A stretch of 64,000 nucleotides of DNA from Bryoerythrophyllum caledonicum (lineage: Eukaryota > Streptophyta > Bryopsida > Pottiales > Pottiaceae), in contig OZ020517.1 of NCBI GenBank assembly GCA_963971425.1, forward strand, positions 16,768,904-16,832,903, read 5' to 3'. A model generated the notes under the pieces. That model did no database searches and had not been told where the DNA came from. It saw nothing but the letters and a program-made list of their open reading frames with translations. The first letter of the stretch is position 1; each line of letters starts with the position of its first letter. A program made the position numbers and the translations under genes. Shown in pieces: positions 1 through 12,035 of this stretch.

Positions 1-1060
1 ATACCTCCACCATCATTGCTAAGCGTATGGGTGCCACTCCAATGTCCTCCTTCAAAAGCAGCGCTCGTTAGTCCTGCACCAAAAACATATCGTCCCTCTT
101 CCTTGCCGGCAAGGATCACAGCACCAATACCAGAGCTCATATCTGCAAGCAGAGATCGACAACAATGAGAATGAAGACTGCAAATGAAAGCAATAGCATT
201 TGAAATTTTCATGACCTACATCATCGCTTCGACTTACTGTTGCCACGGCTCAATCGCTTGAAACCCAAAGCGGCGCCTGTAGCATTTGCACCTCCACTGG
301 GATGAGTTCCGCGATGATCTAGCAATGACCCGCCTACAACACCAGCATCGCCGCCTGATTTCTCTGGATCGGCACAGGGGCCATCGGGAGTTTTATCTTC
401 ACGACTTTCTGCGGCATGTGAGGTCTTTGGCGTGCCGTGTCCGCAATCTGGAGCTTCAGCAACAGAGCTTCATCCGACGCCCAATGTTGCTGTAGCATTT
501 AGTAACTCTGGTGACGGACAACAACCCTCCGAAATGTCGTCTGATGCATCTGTGAGGGCGCCTAAAGCCTCCACCACAACCTCTGATGGTGAAGACGTCA
601 TGATGCGCCAAAAAAACACCCCATGCCAGCCTCGCACCAATAACCCACAGAAGAATTCCTCACTGACAACACCAGAGGATTTTCCACTCCCACAAACAAC
701 TAGATCGACAATGAGCTTAGCAGTATCGTGAAGACAACATTAATATCATTCAAGTCCTCATCACAAAGGACTTTAAATCAGGATCTACAGAGGGGAGTTT
801 CAAAACTGAGGTACCTCATCAACAGCCGCCACCGCCTCTCTAAAGCTCCATGCAACAACGTTGGCGGAATAGAAAACATAAGGGACGTCATATTCAAAAA
901 ACAAACCCACACCCTCGGGATTCCCAGAAGTCACAAATGCAATTCAAGTTCTTGAGATGTTGAGATCTGTTGAGTTTCCTAGGCCCATCAAGGTGGCGCA
1001 AAGTGCAACAGAGACACAGCCACAAAGAAGGAATTCTAGAAAAACCTAGGCGAAAGTTGT
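1..1060 (-). pseudogene. Unrecognised multi-exon gene, decayed, truncated by the left edge
   Basis: I do not recognise the family. On the minus strand several open segments can be linked by GT-AG introns. One exon (about 1045-860) starts after a tttcgcctag acceptor with a hydrophobic leader (LEFLLCGCVSVALCATLMGL), runs through GNPEGVGLFFEYDVPYVFYS, and ends at GATGAG|gtacct. A second (about 714-241) reads through SEVVVEALGALTDASDD and AGVVGGSLLDHRGTHPSGG and ends at AACA|gtaagt. A third begins after ctgcttgcag near 140 with MSSGIGAVILAGKEEGRYVF and leaves the window, in phase with the donor. In-frame TGA codons at 946-944 and 472-470 interrupt it. Both sit where CGA (Arg) would fit. The consistent frame and splice phase support a real gene or pseudogene. 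The competing open frames on the other strand lower confidence. Confidence 0.3.
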
Positions 1061-1299
1061 TCAACAAACCTTGCAGGGAAGAGACAGAGAGGTCAGGCGA
1101 GAAGATTGTTGGCGGGCAGTGCTCTCTGGCGAGAGTGCTAGGGCAACGGCAACAAGGGATGGCGACGAATGCCATGATTTCAGCGCGTGTCGTGGCGATT
1201 CTCCAAATGAAAAGAAATAAACCTGGGCGAGCGCCAAGACATTGCACGCGCGCTCTGGCACAGAAGGGATAACGAGATCCAGAAATTGGCACTTGAGGC

Positions 1300-1919
1300 G
1301 ACGGGTCCCACTAAACTTTAGTTCTCACTTGGCTCCACCGTCTCCCATACCTTCACCATCAGGCTCCCATGTTGTTCAGTGAACAGACAATTTGGCTTCA
1401 TTTTTTGATTTCCTCAGACTTCTTATGAAGACCAATTTGCCACGTAATATTTTATTTTGCTATTTGGCCTCAGGTCGCCAAAAACAAAAGGCGTGGTCTA
1501 CTCTGACCAACCTCTCCAATATGTAACATTGTTTGACATTCTTTTCTCATGTTCCAAGAATCAAAAAACAAGGTTTTATAATTGAACCTTAAATACAATA
1601 AAATTAAAATAAACATATTTTAAATAAGCAACGCAACAAAAATAAGTTTGACTATATGTACTGAGCATTGATCTCAAGGATTTGAGCTGGTTGAAGCAAA
1701 ATCCTTCTTCTGTGATTTTTTTTTCCTTTGTATGTAGACCTCCATATAATCGCGAGTACGTTCGATAGACTTGCTTGTAATGTCTATTCGTCCTTCGAAA
1801 TGCATATGTGGATGAAGAGAGTCCATGGCTTTTGATGATCGCATGTGCTTCACCTCTATATACAACCTCTCCAATATAGCATTTGTGTGTTGCATTAACA
1901 TACACCCTCCAACCATAGA
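1300..1919. other. No gene seen
   Basis: AT-rich sequence downstream of the decayed transposase gene. Two short minus-strand open frames (1576-1905 and 1674-1916) have no recognisable domain. They may be 3' sequence of the element whose coding region begins at 1920. Confidence 0.4.
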
Positions 1920-4236
1920 CTATTCGTGAATTCCTTGAAGAAATTGTTGCATCTTGTTTGACATAGATTCTTGAGTAGGTTCTATACGTACGTCTTCTCT
2001 GATATCACTATCATATCGAGAGATATCTGCTTCTAAAGAAGTTTTAATATCTTCTTCCAATTCTTCTTCAAAGTCATTAATATCAAGAGGTTTAGAATAC
2101 AAGCATAAAGCTTTCAACCCTCCCCGCTCGGTTCCATAATACATACCACAATATTCTAAAATGGAACTTGGGCGACAATCTGGAAGAAACTTCAAAAGTA
2201 TTGTAATTTGATGTTTGCAGTCATTTCCCCGTAAAGCAAATTCACATGAACAACATGCATAATCAATAAATGGATCTCCTCTGAAAATATACCACCGAAT
2301 AAAATCTTTAGAAGTTTGGGACTTTACCATCCATCAATTATCCCAAGAAGATGGCTCTAAGACATCTTTGCTTGGAATTGAATGAGCCTTCTGTAGTCCC
2401 TTTTCCACAATAGCCTCCACTTTCTTCTTTGGAATAAATCCCTTGAGTTTTTGTTCAGCTAAATACATATAATGTGAGGCAATAGATGTTGTCAAACGCC
2501 ATATAAACCAATCAATTTGCCTTCCTGATGCTCTTCTTGTAAATTCGCTTAACCATCTCTTTAAAGCGCTATGATACGATACAATATTGTTGTTTGTGTC
2601 CTGATTAGCATGCGGAAGACGTCTTAATCCTACAAGCCATAATTCTGCAAAAAAAAAAACAATATAATAATGTAAAAATCCATGAAAGATATAATAAGTA
2701 TGAAAAATATCTTTGATAACATCAAAATTGTCAAATCAAACTGTTGAAAATCTTACCATAAATCATTGCATAATGATTTTCAAAGTATTCTTTATAGCTG
2801 GAATATCATACTCTTCAAAAATCTTTTACATAGCCCTTTTAGCCCGTTCTATGAAGTCTAATTCTGTTTCACCGAACTCAATATTAAGGTAAAGAATTTG
2901 TTGTATTTCCCAAAATACCTCCCATTTTGCAAATTTATCACTTGGTATTCTTTTTTTACACTTTTCTTTCCAATTTTTCAAAACATGAAAAGCGCATAAA
3001 TAAATCTTCACATCTTCCCAAACACGCCTAGAAAACAACATACATTTTAACATTAGAATCACGTTTGCATATAATAAAGATTTGATTAAAAACTATTGTA
3101 AATTATAATGTAAAAGAAACAAATAATATTAAAAACATAAGAAACTTACTTGATTGCCATCCTTTCTTGAATTGCATCGTCTACAATAATGCATGACGGT
3201 TTCCAACTTGGATCGTCATTGTTTATATGAATTTTTAGAGCCAATAACCAATGATAAATATCTTCTTTCTCATGTGATGTAAGAATCCATGCAATTGGGA
3301 TCCCGTTGTGCCATTCATCAAAAACTACGAGAGTAAACAAATGATATAATAAATCATTTGTACCACACGTGGCATCCATGGAAATACATGCATTTCTCCC
3401 ATACCTCAAAAGTGTATTTTTTTGCCACAATGTTTAAATATCAATAGTGAAAGGCAGTCCAAGTCCCGCATGACTCTCTTGATAAAAAAACATTGTATGA
3501 GAATTCTCTAGCTTCCATAAATTGACACTCAATAAAACATTCTTATGTCTATACCATATCCATTTTTTTCTTTGATGCTCCTAATATCTAATATTTTTAA
3601 GAAGCAAAGAATTGTCTTTAGAATGATTCCGATTTTTAATCCACCCCTCATACCATGCCTTCTTGTATTCTTCAAATACTTGTCTAACCGTTAATCCATC
3701 ATCCAAACTTTTAATAATCCAATTTTTTAATTCTTCTTATATTCGTGGTGTTACTTGGCTTTTCCGTGCTACAGAATCTGGATCTAAAGTCCCATGCGCA
3801 GTTTCCCCATTCTCTCTAGAATGCTCGCTATGATAATAAATTACTTCACCAATATGAGGATATAATTTTAATTGCCGAATAGCAAACCTTGCTAAACACC
3901 CTCTTTTCTTTGATTTCTTATGCTTTGGATGGGATCGATAGTCTTCTGGCGCATATGGGCAATAATACCTAAACATCAATGTTTATATTTTAATATTTAG
4001 GTATTTGAACATCATATATATTACACATCATAAATGAACAAAATCAATATTTAAAGTTGCAAAAAATAAATAAATTCATACCTTGTTTGAATCAATGATG
4101 AACTTAGTTGTGGTTGCTTGAGCTCCTTCTTGTCCTCAATGCTATCTTCAATTGCCCATTCAACATTGGAACCATTGTCCATTGTTTGACCATCCATAAA
4201 ATCATTCATTCTTTCCCATAAAATATAAGCTGTCAT
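1920..4236 (-). pseudogene. Mutator-like (MULE/FAR1-type) transposase with SWIM zinc finger, decayed
   Basis: Cut-and-paste transposase of the MULE superfamily, or a FAR1-like derivative. Exons read from high to low coordinate: 4236-4082 (acidic N-terminus, donor AACAAG|gtatga); 3968 downwards, a FAR1-type segment with YYCPYA and CLARF, in phase with the first; about 3430-3152, the DDE core with SMDATCGTND and IIVDDAIQERMAIK, ending at a gtaagttt donor; 3030-2758, with LCAFHVLKNW, the family's conserved Cys/His region; and 2648-1920, with a C-terminal SWIM finger (CSCEFALRGNDCKH, the CxC...CxH pattern). Introns have ordinary plant splice sites, for example ttttttttgcag before 2648. Premature stops include TGA at 2336-2334, TAA and TGA just before the 2757 donor, and TAA before the DDE exon. 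The reading frame is otherwise well kept, so inactivation looks fairly recent. No terminal inverted repeats were located. Confidence 0.8.
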
Positions 4237-4239
4237 AAT

Positions 4240-6230
4240 GGTACAAAAAGAAGAATCTCTTGTAGCACGACGTTGGCCTTGAGTTCATATCAAATTGTTG
4301 TAGTGGATTGGACCAGGACCTGGATATTGTATGCATGGTGGCTCCTTTCTTCTCCCCATAACTCTTCTCTAATATAACAAAATCAAGAAACTTATTAATG
4401 GACTATGAAGTACACAAGTAAAAGTTACATCATAATATTAAATGAATATTATGCAATGGATATAGTAATTAAAATTGAAAAATCATAGACTCAAAACTAT
4501 ATTTATAAAAACAAAAAATAATCATTACGAAGACTCAGATAAACACATCCTCATAAATCCTAAATATTGAAATAGGAGCAACAAATGTAAAACAACACAT
4601 ATGATGAAATAAAATATATTTTCCTACTAAGACTGATCATTACAAAACATTCAAAGAAGTATCATAGTATACTAAATAATATCATTTTATTTTTTTAGAT
4701 TCACTATCATTTTTGTCCCATGGCCATCAAATTATTGAAGAGAATAAATGAACGCTATACTTATGTTAGCCCCTTTAGAAACTATAGTTCTTTTAATCTA
4801 ATTTGTGTAGACCATGTATGCTGTGACCATTTTCTAGTACATCTTAAATTGATAATAGATCAAATACGAAGGAATTTTTTTACAATTGAAGTGTAGAAGA
4901 TTAAAAAAAAGAATAGAATGTTCAATGAACAAAGATAAAAAATATTTTTTCATGAGTGATGAAAATAAATGTAATTAATCCTCTACACGTACATATGTGA
5001 TTGAAAACCCATACATATGTGCACGTATTTTATTTTAAAGAATACAAAAAATGCATTGAAATCTTAACAAGAGTTACACCAATGGGTTAAAAAAAATTCA
5101 ACTAACATCTATCATAAGCTTATCTCAATATCTAAAACTTATCATGATGAAAGACGACATTATACATATACAATATTGTGACCACATATGGCACTTTATG
5201 AAGTGTAAGGGATAATTGAGAAACCCCTTGCAATATTAGATAAAATCGTCCAACCTTCTCTACACAACATGATTAAAAGATGAAACATGTAATCCACTAA
5301 TGACAATTCATTCTCCGAATCAACTTTATCTCCATATCAAAATATTAAAAAATTGAAACATTACATCAAACATTACATCAAACATTACATCAAACATTTA
5401 CGATTTATTATCAAGATCAGTTATATGATTAACAAATATTATGTATCTTCAAAATTGGGTTTATTTCCATACAAAAGAATCAAGAAAACCAAAACATCAC
5501 ATCAACAAATGATAATTTATTCTCAATTTGGTTGTACCATTAACCAATATTCAATATTAGGTTACTCTAAATGAATAAAGTGAGGTTTAAGCTATTCATA
5601 AACAAATCACTTAGATCAACACTATCACTTAACTTACATGCTCTTAAATACTCAATCATGTCTTTCACAAACCAAGCTGGAACCCAAAAAACAATCCCTA
5701 CAACTCTAGACTAAATTCAAAGCCCAAATCACCATGTTTTACACATGTGTTGCAAACTGGAAATTGAAACAACCACAAGATGTAAACTAGAATTAGAATC
5801 TAGAGGCATATGTGCAAAGGGTAGCAGTGTTCATCACAATGCAAAAATTCACAACGAATAAATGCAAACTCTCTGCAGCATATGGAAGACTCGGAGTTAC
5901 TTGTAATAAAAATATTTGTGAGGTACAAGATGAGAATTATACGTACAGCTCGCCGAGTAGGTGAATTTAGGTGCCAAATCGTGTAGAATTCAAATGCAGA
6001 TCATTGATAGAATATACTTACTGTGAACGTCGATTCAGAGAATGATGTGCTTGAGTTTGGCGCATGCCACACAGTGTTGCCCCAGTAATGATCTTTTTCC
6101 CTTGGTTCTTATTTCAATACGTACTCATCTTCACTTCACTTGATATCAACTCCAAACCCCACAGCTGAAAACTAAATGCTTCGTTTTTCTGCAACAAGCT
6201 ACTACTGTATAAACTAAATGCTTTGTTTCT
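4240..6230. other. AT-rich intergenic DNA
   Basis: About 2 kb of AT-rich sequence. I see no coding region, only a small 12-bp tandem repeat near 5358. Confidence 0.5.
5358..5397. repeat. 12-bp tandem repeat
   Basis: About 3.3 perfect copies of acattacatcaa. It produces the repetitive HYIK peptide of a short plus-strand open frame, which is not a gene. Confidence 0.9.
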
Positions 6231-6286
6231 TTGCAGCTAGCTCCTAGTGTATAAGACGAAACTGAAATGCACGATGAGTAACATAC

Positions 6287-6485
6287 CTGTAGAGATGGGT
6301 TGAGCTAGTTCGATGACTTTGTTCAATACAGTCGAAGGCCGTCTCAAGGAGAGCGAGAGGGAACGCCGCGCGGGGAGTGATGCGAGAGCGATGGAGCGAT
6401 GCGACAATGCAGGAGCGGAGCTGGTTCGGTAGAAAAGACGAGTAAAATGGAAGAGTTGATTCTGCTTCATCGTGTGGATCATCAA
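6287..6485 (-). other. Possible first exon encoding an organelle-targeting-like peptide
   Basis: Minus-strand open frame beginning MMIHTMKQNQLFHF and rich in Arg, Ser, Ala and Leu with few acidic residues, like a mitochondrial or plastid transit peptide. It ends at a good donor (ATCTCTACAG|gtatgtt). No following exon could be assigned at lower coordinates. Its GC-rich middle resembles the stretch at 7970-8060 upstream of the Rieske-like gene, so one may be a duplicate of the other. It may equally be 5' debris from a duplicated gene. Confidence 0.3.
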
Positions 6486-6764
6486 TGAGCTGTAGTTTGT
6501 AACATAGTCAAGAATTATTTAGTTGCCCTGCAATCATGAAGACATTGATCATGAGACAGTGGATTAATAACCAAACTTTTTTTCAAGTCTGTAAATTTAC
6601 AAGCTTCCTACTTCTATCTACTGTCACATGAATCAAATCAAAGGAGGTTCTGGATCAAGGAGCTTCGACGGGAGGAAAATCGTGAAAACCTCAAAGAATC
6701 TTGTATTGTTACAACGACCATATTGCTTCATAAACATGGTTATTCATGCTACAGGAGCAACATT

Positions 6765-7713
6765 TCACGGCAGCACTGGGCTTGCTGATGCGAACCTAAC
6801 ATACACTCGCCCTGATTTTGATATCCGGGCAGGGTAGATCTGCGACCAGAACATGCTATTGAGTTAGAAAATTAGACAAGCTGACGTTGAGAAACAATCA
6901 ATGGAATTCAACGGCAGCTGACATATTGAGTGAGTTTCCATGCAACTCTATGGTTTTCCAATCAAGAACACGATTCTGGTGGTATTGATTGTATCGACTT
7001 CATACCTTAGCGTCAACCGGGTTTCTTTTGATTTCAGGGTTCCAACAGCCCATGCAAGGGGCCCATCTTTGGGGCAATACTCGGCCACCTTCCCATCCTC
7101 CAGCGAGAATTTGGTGTGGCAGAGAGGGCACCCTATTCGCGAAGCTCCTGGGGCTCCATCTTCGGCACCTGATTCAGCTGAATCAACCTGCAACCAACTG
7201 AAAGAAAAGTTAAAAAGGGCATCACATCCATAATCAAGATTACACTCGTAAGAAAATACCATTACTTTGCCCTCAATGATGGGAAGCTTGCATGAAGTAC
7301 AGCTCGCTTGAATGGCATATAATTGGTCGTCCTTCTTCACGAGCACATACCTGCACACAAAACCCTAGAATGAGTAAAATCAAGGACCACAGTAATGTCA
7401 CCCAATTTTTGAAGCAGTTGGTTGCAGAGCAAGAAAGATCAAGTACCCTACGTTGTTGTGGATGATAGCCTTGTTCTTCCCCTCCGGAAGCTCCTCTTGC
7501 ATCAACACCTGGAAAACAAATTCTCTACATAGTTAGTTGAATCCCATGTGTGAAGAAAGCAGAGATATAGACACTCCTTGTCGTTTCTTCTTAAAGGTGG
7601 TTCATCAATACAACATTAATGACTAAAATATACAAGATATGATATCATACCGTTGTAACAAGAACAACCCCACCAAATGTAGGCTTTACTTCCTCCACGA
7701 GCTCCACTGCATC
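6765..7713 (-). CDS. Rieske-like iron-sulfur domain protein, probably plastid; N-terminal exons unresolved
   Basis: Five exons join in frame: 7713-7651, 7508-7447, 7350-7260, 7187-7006 and 6855-6765 (stop TGA 6767-6765). Each has GT-AG borders. The protein runs from DAVELVEEVKPTFGG, through GYVLVKKDDQLYAIQASCTSCKLPI, to IGCPLCHTKFSLEDGKVAEY, and ends RISKSGRVYVRFASASPVLP. The strand-strand-box layout, with a GxV turn after the second box, matches Rieske-like ferredoxin domains. The usual Cys-His pairs are replaced by two CxxC pairs (CTSC and CPLC), so the metal site is either four-Cys or altered. The acceptor of the last exon (tcaatag|CATG) was chosen because it keeps the frame. The nearer gcag acceptor does not. 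The segment starts in mid-protein, so at least one upstream exon is missing; 7945-8183 is a candidate. Role inferred: a soluble or thylakoid-associated electron-transfer or assembly protein. Confidence 0.7.
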
Positions 7714-7944
7714 CTGCAAGTGCAGAATGATACCACAAAATTTTACTGAACATTAACCATGCAAGTTCAAGTTGCAGAACTCCTTGAATACCTTCAGACT
7801 TCAAATTATCAAGAATCGAGACATTATTTCTTTCTACCCAAATTAACGAATCTTGAACGAATTGCAGATTTATGAAGCAAAACTATGGAAGAGAGCAAAT
7901 AGGTGTATGCAAGTAAGCGGAAGCCATTCGCATAACCCGTTTAC

Positions 7945-8183
7945 CTATACATTTGTATAATAATGCCGACTGAGCAAGAGCGAGGGCAAACGCCGTGCGG
8001 GAGTTTAGCGAGAGCGATGGCCAATGCAAAGGCCGTGTGGAATTCTCGAGCAAGGCGGGAGCAAAGGTTGTGTGGACTCGAGCAAGGTGGGAGCGAGGCC
8101 GTTGTAGACGCGCACCGCGATACAAGTCGAGCGTTGCAGACTCTCACTCTCACTTTTTGGCATTGGGCAAAGGAGTGCACCAA
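7945..8183 (-). other. Possible transit-peptide exon of the Rieske-like gene
   Basis: Open minus-strand segment starting MVHSFAQCQKVRVRV, rich in Arg, Ser, Ala and Leu with almost no acidic residues. It ends at AAATGTATAG|gtaaac. It lies upstream of the Rieske-like exons and would suit a plastid transit peptide. No exon connects it in phase to the exon at 7713, so a bridging exon is missing or the link is wrong. Confidence 0.3.
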
Positions 8184-8587
8184 ATCACCTACTTTGTAGT
8201 TTGATTATGGGCTCCGGTGGTTTTTGGGTTTCTAAATTCTATGTCAACTGCAAATCTTTGAGATTAAATTTGAAAAAATATTTGTTGAGTTTCATTCCTA
8301 ATTCCGCATCTTTTTACATAAGTATTTTTGACATACAATGTCATTTGAGTCCCCAACTGGCTTAAGTGATTGGAATTGGGTGCCTCTACCTTACATGAGC
8401 TGATTACGATCCAATTCAAAATGGGAAAAAGAGGAGTCATAATGTAAGGTGTTCAAGCTTTTGGTTGATGAATGTTTGTTGGAAGAAACAAATTAAATTA
8501 AATACATTAAATATATTCAGTATAGTTCTTCTCATTTCAGAGCACTTCTTGACTTCATCAATTCAGTTCTCACCTTTTCACTGTTAA

Positions 8588-9706
8588 CCCCTAAAAGCCC
8601 AGGCATTTTCCCTCATGAAACACTCCAAAACTGCCATCATCAACAAATGGCAACAAAATCTAATATTAAAGTCTAATTTTAGACTTTTAACCATACAATA
8701 TTAAAATAGACATGTATATGAACCTACAGTACAAATTTGGTTGCAATCCACCACACGGATGTGAAGATTATAGCGTTTGAAGTGCAAAGAAAAGTATTTT
8801 TTCCCCCTTGCCCGGCAAACTCAGCCTACTTTGACTAGGTATATCTTATAGTTTTTACATTGAAATGTGATCAAATCTTTTACCAATATGACTTATATGT
8901 TGTTAGCTATTTGTGTGCAAAATTTGAGGTCAATTCGAGGGGTAATAGATGTAGAAATATACACTTTAGTGAAAGGGGGTACAAAATGTTGACAATTACT
9001 ACTTAAGTGATATGAAATTGTTTGTATCATACAAGTTGTTGCACTTGAGAATCCCAATGGTGGAAACTTTCAATTTATTTTTTCACTAATTTTAGAAAAA
9101 GAAACGACTAAAAATAATAAAATCCATAATATTCATGAATATATGGAATAAATAAAGCATTATGGGAAAGGGTAGTGCTTGAAATTGGGTGGCCAATTTG
9201 TCCCGTTGTTGACCGCCCCCGCAGCTGGACGAGGCCCGCCAAAAAAAACAAAACAAAAAAAAAACTTTTTTTTTTTTTTTTTGGCGGGCCTGCTTCTGGC
9301 GCGGGATGATGGCAGGCCAGCTAACGGCTGATTGTTTGTTGTTTTTTTTAAATTATTTCAACAACTCTATTAATAGTTTTCAATGCTTTTTCTACTTGGA
9401 CTTCGTGCATAGAAGTCTGGATTCCTTTCCTCGCCCTTTTTGTCCCAAAATTCTGCCCCTTTTTTCTTCTCAAATTGCATTGGTAGATATGGCTGCCCCT
9501 ATAGTCCAGAGTCCCCATTTTGACCTTTGAAGGCTAATAACTTTTGAACCAAAAGTCCAAAATCATATTTGAAAAATTCCCCATATAGATTTCATCAAGG
9601 ACAATGTAGTGTAAAATTTTCATAAGAATCGGAGTATTTTTTCCACTCAAAGGTACATGCCTAAAATCCCAAACGTACGTGGTACGTACACTTGGGCTTT
9701 TAGGGG
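8588..9706. mobile_element. TTAA-flanked terminal-inverted-repeat element (piggyBac-like ends), non-autonomous
   Basis: The ends are CCCCTAAAAGCCCAGG and the complement of TTGGGCTTTTAGGGG, each directly bordered by TTAA (8584-8587 and 9707-9710). TTAA duplication with CCC-starting termini is the signature of piggyBac-type transposons. The 1.1-kb interior has no transposase. It contains an A/T-run hairpin near 9228-9295. Related ends occur at 39647/40356 and at 63783. Confidence 0.65.
9228..9295. repeat. Hairpin of GC arms with A-run and T-run
   Basis: aggcccgcc followed by an A-rich run is mirrored by a T-run followed by ggcgggcct. It lies inside the TTAA-flanked element. It resembles a foldback core and would form a stable stem. 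Confidence 0.75.
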
Positions 9707-9959
9707 TTAAAGTAGCTACTAGTACTTACTTATTTTGATGTGTCAATGTTTTCTTCAAACCTAACATATATTTGGTCAAGATAGCGACATAACTTTTGTC
9801 AAAGTATAACCACAATAAGTTGTCAATCACAAATAGGTCATGTAGCAGTTGTAAAATACCTTTGTAGTTAGAGTTATTGTAGCATAGTTACACTAAAATT
9901 CAATGTTCCAAGTACATGCAAGCTTGTACAAAGCCACACAATTAACTATGTAAACACTA

Positions 9960-11465
9960 CACTAAAGATGGCATTTAGTGTTATGGTACAAATAGTGAAA
10001 TTACCCTAGAACACTATTCGTGAACAAGTTGGCAATTAGTGTTAGCCGCCATTGCCATTCATAATAACCTCCAATCATCCACTTACCTTAGTACAGTATT
10101 TCTACAACAATTAACAATTAGTTTTAGTCCCCAATCATCCACCTACCTTAGTACACTATTTCTAAAACAATTGATAATTAGTTTTAATTCCCAATCAACC
10201 ACCTACCATAGCACATAATTTTTTTAAGAAGTTCATAAAAGAATATAAAAAGAATATAAAAAGAATATATAAAAATTAAATTATTATTAAAATATTATTA
10301 AACTATTATTAAAAAATATTTAAAAAATAACAAATTAATATTCATTATATATAATCAATAAATATTTGATATTTAAACAATATGTAATGTGTGCTTATTT
10401 AATACTTCATTAGTATGTAAATAATATTCAAATATGTAAATGATAATTTATGAATATTCAATGAGTATACAATGAATATTTAATAAATTATTAATGAATG
10501 TTTCATGACTATTTATGAATATTTTTTAATATTTAATAAATACGTAATTAATACTTAATTAGTATGTCATGAATATGTATTCAATAATTAATGAATATTT
10601 GATGAATGTTTAATTAACATTTGATTCAGAGTAACTTAATATTTAATAAATATTTAAATGATATTTAGTCAGTATTTAATATATATTTAATAATTTTTTA
10701 ATTAGTATTTAGTTGTTATTTAATTAATACTTAATTAATATTTAATGAATATTTAGTTGATATTTATTGAATATAGATTGTATATCATGATTTTTATGAA
10801 TATTTTTATATTTATTAAATATAATATAATACTTTTGTATATTTGTAAGTTTTGTGAATATTTAAGTTTTATATATATTCGTTTATCATGATCCATGATT
10901 ATTTAATGTTTTTTTTACCAATTTCATTATTTAATATTTATTATTTTAGTATCCAATATTATACTTAATGAACATTTATTGTATGTTTTTTTATTTAATA
11001 CTTTATTTATTTATTTTTATATATCTATGTTTTTTTAATTTTGCAATGTATCTTTCTTCTGTCACTTTCCTTTGAATTCCAATTTCTCGTTTTTCCAATC
11101 TTATATTTGCAAATTCATTTCCTTCCATATGCACATTCTATTTTTTTCTACTTTTGGGATTTCTTTTTTGTTCCATATCCACGTTATATTTTTTCCAATC
11201 TTTCTTTTGCAAATTGTTTTTTTTTTCAATGCACTCGTAACCTTCTTTACTTTCATGCTCGAAATGTGCACGTAATCATTTTCTATGTTTCATACACTAA
11301 ATGTCCACATGTAAAAAAACCTAAGTTCCACTATTTACTAGAATTGACATTTAGTGTAGTAGTTGACATTCAGTGTATTGTTCTATCGCTACACTAATTG
11401 TGAAGTTGACAATTAGTGTATGAGTTCCCATTTAGTGTCCACTACACTATATGCCATCTTTAGTG
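9960..11465. mobile_element. TA-flanked TIR element with CACTA-like ends and AT-rich core
   Basis: The left end CACTAAAGATGGCATTTAGT and the right end (complement CACTAAAGATGGCATATAGT) are bordered by TA on both sides. Short motifs such as TTAGTGT, ATTAGTGT and AATAGTG recur near both ends, like subterminal transposase-binding repeats. The core (10210-11040) is almost pure A/T. The 3-bp duplication expected of CACTA elements is absent, and the TA border points instead to a Tc1/mariner-type insertion. The Phe-rich plus-strand frame at 11041-11397 is a composition artefact. Confidence 0.65.
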
Positions 11466-11720
11466 TACCAATGAACTTCAAGGGGTCTAAAGGTAATTAT
11501 AGACACTTGCAAAGTACAAATAGTTGTTCATACGTACACTCTAAGTGTACATGTTTCTCAAAGCTTGTAACTTGTATTGAAATTGAGAAATTCAACAAAG
11601 AGAATCTCCATATTTAGAAGCAAATGCAAAGCAAAGATTAACTCAATATACAGATATATCCTTTAAAGATACAAGGTAGTGAATGAAGGTTACAGAAAAT
11701 AGGTTTTAGTGAACCCACTA

Positions 11721-12035
11721 CACTAAACATCGCATTAAGTGTAGTCACACAAATAGTGTAATTACCCTACTACACTATTTGCGAACAAGTTCCAATTAGT
11801 GTTAGCTGCGGCAAGTTTTTTCATACACTAGTAGTGATTTTATTCACTGCGGCAAGCTTTTTCATACACTAATTGTGCACAAGTTAAAAAAAAAACACTC
11901 ATTTTTACTGCCATTCACATATAGTGTAATGTTTCACATTTAGTGTAATGTTGTGACATTACACTAACAGTGATTCTTACATTTAGTGTAAGGGTTCGTA
12001 TTTAGTGTCGACGACACTAAATGCGATGTTTAGTG
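11721..12035. mobile_element. 315-bp MITE, smaller relative of the element at 9960-11465
   Basis: TIR CACTAAACATCGCATTAAGT at the left and the complement of a near-identical sequence at the right (GCGATGTTTAGTG), with TA on both sides. The subterminal sequence (caaatagtgtaattaccct..., ttagtgttagctgc) is shared with the larger element at 9960, so both are probably moved by one transposase. Confidence 0.75.

Noticed and set aside
11041..11397. Phe/Leu-rich 118-codon plus-strand frame
   Set aside because: Arises from T-rich DNA inside a TA-flanked element. No domain or start context.
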